A stretch of DNA of 64,000 nt from Nemophila menziesii (taxonomy: Eukaryota > Streptophyta > Magnoliopsida > Boraginales > Hydrophyllaceae). Each line of letters starts with the position of its first letter. Positions within the stretch are counted from its first letter, which is position 1. Position numbers and translations under genes: made by a program. The notes beneath the pieces were generated by a model. That model did not search any database, had not been told where the DNA came from, and worked only from the letters and a program-made list of their open reading frames with translations. The DNA lies in the NCBI GenBank assembly GCA_029959085.1, contig JARWIR010000047.1, forward strand, positions 3,596,001-3,660,000. The letters run 5' to 3'. Below are positions 57,918 through 64,000 of the stretch, piece after piece.

Positions 57918-58720
57918 GGAAATTCGTGAGTTGATGTCACAATTTATTCAAGAAGATGAGAAAGAGCTTCTCCAAGTTAGTATTATTAACGTTTTCTTAC
58001 TTCTTCAAGTAGATTTAGTTATTTGCATGCTGACTTAATTTAGGGCTTGTTTAACTTTTTAAATATATATTTTAAATTTATAAATCACTCCGTGTATCAT
58101 GTAAAAGTGAAACCTACACCATCTAATGTTCGATTTATACATTTTTTAAAAATACAATATATAAACTCGCAATAAATCTGAAATAAGTTATCCCCCTTGA
58201 CTTTATTAAAACCCTCAACAAGCTCATTATATTCTTTTGTTTTTCATATATCTTTTTAACATTAGTTTTTAAATTTTTATGCTCTTTATCAATTTATTTG
58301 TCATATTATAGGGAATTTCGCAAGCTATTATCACAATTTATTCATGTAGAGGAGAATAAGCTTCTCCAAGTTAGTATTATTAACCTTTCCTTACTTTTTT
58401 AAGTAAATTTGGTGATTTATAATAGTTTGTACGTGTATGGTTGCATAATTTAGTGATAATATATATAAAAATAATTAGACATGGATAGATAATTTGATCT
58501 TCATTTATTAGTTTGTCTAAATTGTGTATATATTATAAAAACTAACATGAGTAGGATTTACCTCAGGAATTTCAATGATTATAGATTTAAGAGAAGAAGC
58601 CCTTTCAATACAGTAGGAGATAATATCTCGAGAGAAAATGATTATGACTCACTCTTTGCATTTCTCCTTTAAAAATTGAATATTGAACATCATCAAGTGC
58701 CGAGAACTCTGATCTTGCAA
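57918..58720 (+). pseudogene. Unidentified gene relic, right-arm copy (two helix exons plus second piece)
   Basis: Two versions of the same 58-bp exon-like unit lie 394 bp apart. 57,918-57,975 reads EIRELMSQFIQEDEKELLQ and 58,312-58,369 reads EFRKLLSQFIHVEENKLLQ. Each follows TATTATAG and is followed by GTTAGTATT, so both keep plausible splice sites. The surrounding intron-like sequence is also duplicated. A second piece (58,555-58,720) matches the left-arm copy, including its TAA. The first helix unit looks the less decayed in its charged pattern. Gene identity unknown. Confidence 0.4.
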
Positions 58721-59038
58721 ATGAAAGGCATCATAAGAATTTAATTTCAACCAGGCCTAATGGGCAATAAACTCCAAAATAAGTTTAGCAACCCCTTCTT
58801 AGCCCAAAAAAAAATATCTTCCTCTTAACATACATATATTGTAAGAACCAAGTGTGAATTTGTGAGTCTATTACACAAATTTGAAAAAAAATAAATACCA
58901 TTCTAGTAAGTAATTTACTCTATTTACATGTAGAAACACTTTTGCACATTTGTCTTCAATCGTGAACTTTAGTTGTTGAACATTGGATTGTGAAAGTAGC
59001 ATTTTCTTGCAAGTCATGAGTGTCATATTTAGTATATG

Positions 59039-59105
<67 letters not shown>

Positions 59106-60800
59106 GTCTTGTAAATGAGGAAATAAGTTAGTTAATATTATTTTTATCTTATAGGAAAATTATGTAAAAGTTTAAAATTCTACATGTAATAACATTTAAA
59201 CAAGAAATAACTTTTCAAAATTATTTTCTAACTAATAAAACATGAGTAATCTTAATCTAAGTCAAATCAGGGTTTTACAACTTACAAAACTAATCATATT
59301 TCTCAATCACATATTAATGATTCTCATGTGTGTGAATTCACCACTATTCGCCGTAATGGAAACAATTTTTTATGTTGGTCTTGATCTTGGATGTATATTA
59401 GAGGATTGGCAAAGTTTAAGTACTTGACATAGGACTACATAACATTGTTTTTTATAAAAAAAATTTCAAAAGTTTTTTATAATTAACTTGATAATTTATA
59501 GTTACTACTTATTATAACTCTTATTCTTTCAATTAATTGAAACTTATTCTCAAGTGTTAAAATACTATAAAATTTTATAAAATAGTTCATCTTATTAAAA
59601 TTCGAATTAATTTGATGGTGACACAAAAACATCACATTATATTGTAATTGTACATCATATGAAAATGTGTTATTACAATTAACTCATAATGAATTATCTT
59701 AATGATTCATATATTGTTTACATTTCTATTTTAACCATAATTTTTGTTGATATCTTTCCTTACACTTTTATCAATTAAGGTTTCTTCAAAATTTATATTA
59801 CCTATTTTGAAAATCAATTTCAATTTCTATCAATTTATTAATAGAAAATTATATAACATCTTTCTTGATTGATGGTATTTTTTAGACTAATGTCCATAAA
59901 AAGTATGCAAATGGAATTTAGAAAAAATATTAAATTTTATATATTGGATCAAAGTGGGTTTTAATTGACTCACAGTATTGGAATTGTTGAAAAAAGTGTA
60001 TTGTATTTAATTTAATTTGTCAATTTTTTTAAGTGTGGATAATTGTACATGGAAGAGGCATAGATTAAATAATGAAATCACCAAGTTGTAATGATTAAAA
60101 TAATGGAAAAAATTGAAATATACTCTCATAACATTATTTTTTCAAAAAATCAAATTTTGTCCTAAGTTATAAATATGATAAATATGATAAACATTGATAA
60201 ATATTTTCCAGTTGATAGTAGATAAATTTTCCTATAATATCAAGATTTCCATATATGGAAATGATTGAAATAAATCATTAATACAATATTGTTTTACCAT
60301 AGAAAATATACTATTATAATTAACATGTAAAGAATAAGATTCTTAAATTATCCAATATGATTTCTGACCCATCACCAGACTATGAGTTGTAAAGAAAACA
60401 TTGAACGCAGTTGTTTGTGCATGAGTAACATCTTTTATTGACATCCCTATATTAATCATATTTTCCTTGAACTTGTTATTTTAAAAAAAGATCAATGAAT
60501 TATTCTTTAAATTATCCATTTACATTCTGCTATCTTATCAATTATTTCATCAAAGGAATCTTATTTTGCAATAATTTAAAAAAATGGTCCATGGTCAAGG
60601 TTTTTTGGACCAGGGTAAAAATATTTGAATTATTAGTTAAAGTTTCTTGTATTTGGATAAAATTGTATGGTAAGTTTTGGAGTGTGTGTCATTGTACATT
60701 GAGAAACTAATAAAATTACCTATTTTTAATGAGAAACTTAAAATACATAAATTTAAAGACATGAATAAATTGAACGTTCTTTGATTGTATGATTCATTTG
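58245..60800 (+). repeat. Right-arm block homologous to 1-2,215
   Basis: Collinear with the left arm, with an expanded AT tract at 59,042 and about 300 bp of additional old-family repeat at 60,240-60,540. The short frames at 59,242 and 60,495 correspond to left-arm frames at 968 and 1,915 but diverge by frame changes, so they are not genes. Confidence 0.75.
59042..59101. repeat. 60-bp AT microsatellite
   Basis: Thirty uninterrupted AT units. The homologous place in the left arm (813-829) has about eight. Long uninterrupted AT tracts can extrude as cruciforms. Confidence 0.97.
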
Positions 60801-62929
60801 TACTCATACATAAATTTTTCATAAATCAATAGGAGTATTGACCACATGTGCTAATAAATACGAACAATAATTATCGGTTATTATTATCTTCCATATATAT
60901 ATATAAATAAAAATTTCATAATTTTTAATTAGGTTGATTTAATACTATGTTTAACCACACCACCTTTGTCAATTAGAAACTTTTCCTTATTGCTCTAAAT
61001 ATGATAAAATTAGATAAAATATTTATTTTATATAGAAGATCTATTTTAAAAATCTTTAAAGATTACAAGAATGAGAATGATTGAAAAACAACACATTAAT
61101 ACCATATTTATTGACCATATAATTACATACTGTTATATTTAGGTTATTCACAATTGACATCTCTATATTAACCACAATTATCGTTGATATCTCCATTTCC
61201 CGAGTTGTTCTTACAAATCAATATTAACTACTAGAAAAATCGTTTCACAAAGTAATCATTGATTGTTGATGTTTCTATATTAGAGTTTATTAGAAGTAAT
61301 CCATATATTTTTTGCATTAATGGAATCAAATTTTGCAACAAATCTAAATAATTTTTTTTTTCATTTTGGCTTAGAGTTTGGTTAAAGTCTTTAAATTCAT
61401 TATTTAAATTTTTTGGATTTGGTTGGAATTATCTTTTAATGTTTCTAAATTTGTGTTATTGTACATAAAAAAGAAGAATCAGCTAATGAAAGCACCAACT
61501 CGTAATAATTGAAATACAAGTAGCAAATTGAATTATGGAAATTAAGAATTAGAATAAAATTATCTTTCAATTATTGATTGATATGTTCATTTGCACATAA
61601 TACATGATGTATTTATAGATAAATACAGGTATTGACTAAATGTATTAACTATAATAATTCATAATTAATGGTTAATCTTGTCATCAATATTTATACAAAA
61701 AAATAGACATTTAATCATTATTTTTAAATAAATTATTTTCAAATTTATTATAATTATGATGTTATTAGATAATTATGATGATATTTGAAAGAAAAATTAG
61801 AATGAATTTGTTAGTGCACGAGGAACATCTTTCATTGACATATTGGTATTAATGATAATTTTTTTGACATATTCATTTTACCCAATTATCAATGGTTTAT
61901 TCTTGAACATCAATAATAATCTCTACAAAAATCCGTAACATAATCATTTACTTAAGATGTTTCTTTATATAATCCTCCAGAATTAACCGATCAATTTATT
62001 TCAATGGAATCTAATTTTAAACAATTTTAAACAAAAATTATCTATTTAAAAAAAACTTAGGTAAAGTATTTGAATTTTTAGTGAAATGTTTTAGATTTGG
62101 TTTAAACTGTCATGTAATATTTTGAAGTGTGTCTTGGTACATAGGTTGGACAAAGATCAACTAATAAAAGAACAAACTTGTAATAAACATCTTTAGTTGG
62201 TATCTCTGTATTACATAACAACTATACGTAATTATCAATGGTTATTTTTAAAAATCAATATCAAACACAAGAAAAATCAATAATATAGTGATTGATTAAA
62301 GGTATTTTTTTACATAATCCATTCGATCCATTTTTGTTTCAATTGAATATAATTTTAAAACAATTTTAAACAAAAATTATCTAATTGAATCAAATTTAGG
62401 TAAAGTATTTAATTTTTTGTGAAATGTCTTAGATTTGGTTTAAATTATCCTGTAGTATTTTTAAGTGTAAGTGTGTCAAGGTACATAGGAGGTACATGGA
62501 TCAATTGATAAAAGATGTAACATGTAAAAATTAAAATAGATGAATGAGAAAATTGAAATACATAAATTGAAAGACATGAATAAAATGAGATTTTTTTAAA
62601 AATATTGATTTATTCGTACGTGATACATGATTAATTTATAAATCAATACTAGATATAGTAAAAATACCTATCTATAAGTAACAGTTCTTCTTATTATTCA
62701 TATATATACAACTGTAATAAAAAAATTAATAGTTATTACTAAATAATTTTTTTTTCATATCTTGTAATAAGGATGATACATATTCCTTTTCATCACACTA
62801 TCTCCTTCATACAATTGAAAGTTCGAGCATTTGCTAGAGAATTCTTTGCCCCTTAGTATTTGAGTCACTACGACTTTTTTATTATAGTTTTGACATGATT
62901 CCTTCTGATTTAGAGAGTTATAAATATTC
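60801..62929. repeat. Old dispersed repeat family, right cluster
   Basis: Units at ~61,140-61,520, 61,800-62,190 and 62,190-62,540 share AACATCTTTCATTGACATAT-like, TTTAAACAATTTTAAAC and GTCTTAGATTTGGTTTAAA phrases, so the last two are a loose tandem pair. The remaining parts (60,801-61,130 and 62,560-62,929) show nothing recognisable. Confidence 0.5.
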
Positions 62930-63960
62930 TGGGGTGTAGATTTGCATTTCTACATTTGAGATTCTAACCCAAGCATTAGACACTAGATAGTTATACAAAA
63001 AATCATCCACAAACCTTTGCCTAAAGTAATATTCATATCCCCCTTCTTATTAAATTTCACGATGAAATACCATGACCAACTTCAACAATTTTGAACAACC
63101 CCTTCGGACTCCATATTTGTTTTAGTTTTGAAGCCAAATAGTTATACCATACTTTATACCCCAATAGTCTAATTACAATTGTGCTTCTCTTAAGTTTAAT
63201 TTATTCAATTTTATCTTCTCTTGATCTTGCAACTTGTAGATATTCATAAATCTCAATGTATTAATCATCTTCATTAAGTGTAGTAAAATACATTTTCTCT
63301 TCATTCACTACCTTAATTTTCATATTCTAATCTAAATCAACTATAACCATAATTACTATATTCATACAAGCGATATGTCATTCACATGTCCTCCTTGGGG
63401 GCTCACTGATTGAGTAATACAAGGAGTTACCTTCTGACCATCGTTTTAAGTTAGGAGACTCAATTGATGTAAATATCGGGAAATATTAATTATTTTCCTC
63501 ATTATTAGGGAGCGGTTGTTTTATTATATTTCTCGAAACTCGAGTAGTGTAGCAGTTAATTTTCATATTTATGATTTAGTTGCTGAAAATATCCAAAAAT
63601 ATTTTTGCAAGTTTTTTAATGGGTTATTTATATCTTTGCAAGTTTTTGTTATGGGTTATTTATATCTTTTTAATGGTTGCATGAATTTTTATAATAGGTT
63701 GCATCATAATTGAATCAATTTAGATGATAAAAGGAGAAATATTTATAAACCAAAATCTAATATAGATATATTATGCCACCCTAATTTTAGTTAACGCCCA
63801 CTGCTTGTTTCCTCTCTACATCATATTTTTTCCTCTCTATAATAATTTATTATTTATAATTATTATTAATATCATTATTTATAAAAAATAGATTTGTCAA
63901 AATGATGTCTATAATAATTATTTATTTAGGTAAAATATATATTTTTAAATAAAAATGTAT
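62930..63960. repeat. Blocks D and E, third (right-arm) copies
   Basis: 62,930-63,190 matches 5,140-5,410 and 63,200-63,960 loosely matches 5,660-6,700. This gives the same order as in the left arm. A ~33-bp tandem duplication (GCAAGTTTTT...GGGTTATTTATATC) lies at 63,607-63,668. The frame at 63,516-63,713 is caused by this repeat and is not a gene. Confidence 0.65.
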
Positions 63961-64000
63961 CAATAAATATATGAGTAAATGAGTTATAAAGTATATTAAT

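Noticed and set aside
1..64000. Organellar DNA insertion, rRNA or tRNA genes
   Set aside because: No chloroplast or mitochondrial gene sequence, rRNA core or tRNA cloverleaf was recognised on either strand.

Overview
The window reads as gene-poor nuclear DNA from a flowering plant, probably a eudicot. It is very AT-rich with small GC islands. It holds relics of plant-type elements (an Au-like SINE, CACTA/En-Spm, a copia RNase H region, Tourist-like and foldback MITEs, Helitron-like ends). It also holds decayed pieces of plant or eukaryotic genes: a Dof zinc finger, a NudC-domain gene, a p24 cargo receptor, and an unidentified gene present in several copies. I found no intact protein-coding gene, no rRNA or tRNA gene and no CRISPR array. 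Nearly every long open frame is a chance frame or a by-product of a simple repeat.

Layout. Positions 1-7,088 form a left arm with one copy of an unidentified gene relic, degenerate repeat units and an inserted SINE. Positions ~55,000-64,000 form a right arm collinear with it (relic, repeat units, two shared blocks). Between the arms lies a mosaic of duplicated segments. 7,090-13,140 carries modules reused later, plus the NudC exon and a ~31-bp minisatellite with higher-order structure. 13,279-16,720 is a CACTA element relic on the minus strand. 17,479-23,645 is a field of degenerate GGTTAA/GGTTTAA/GGCTAA arrays with spacers, a GC-rich foldback MITE and Helitron-like ends. 24,129-26,803 is a second copy of 14,802-17,478. 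26,806-30,590 is an older copy of the reused modules. 30,591-36,423 and 36,424-42,342 are a direct tandem duplication of ~5.83 kb. 42,343-47,380 holds the Dof pseudogene next to a 21-bp minisatellite. 47,380-51,150 is old AT-rich repeat with a Tourist-like MITE. 51,560-53,321 is a copia relic cut by a CACTA-type end, beyond which lies a multi-exon p24 gene fragment.

How the parts relate. The window is best described by rearrangement history rather than by genes acting together. Tandem duplications with little or no junction homology (832 bp and 5.83 kb), a 2.68-kb segment on both sides of the hexamer field, and transposon insertions dated relative to these duplications built the region. The most noteworthy items are the p24 fragment beside a CACTA end (possible gene capture), the strand-polarised telomere-like arrays and their location at a duplication breakpoint, and the NudC and Dof pseudogenes. 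All comparisons were made by eye; similarity levels and exact boundaries are approximate.
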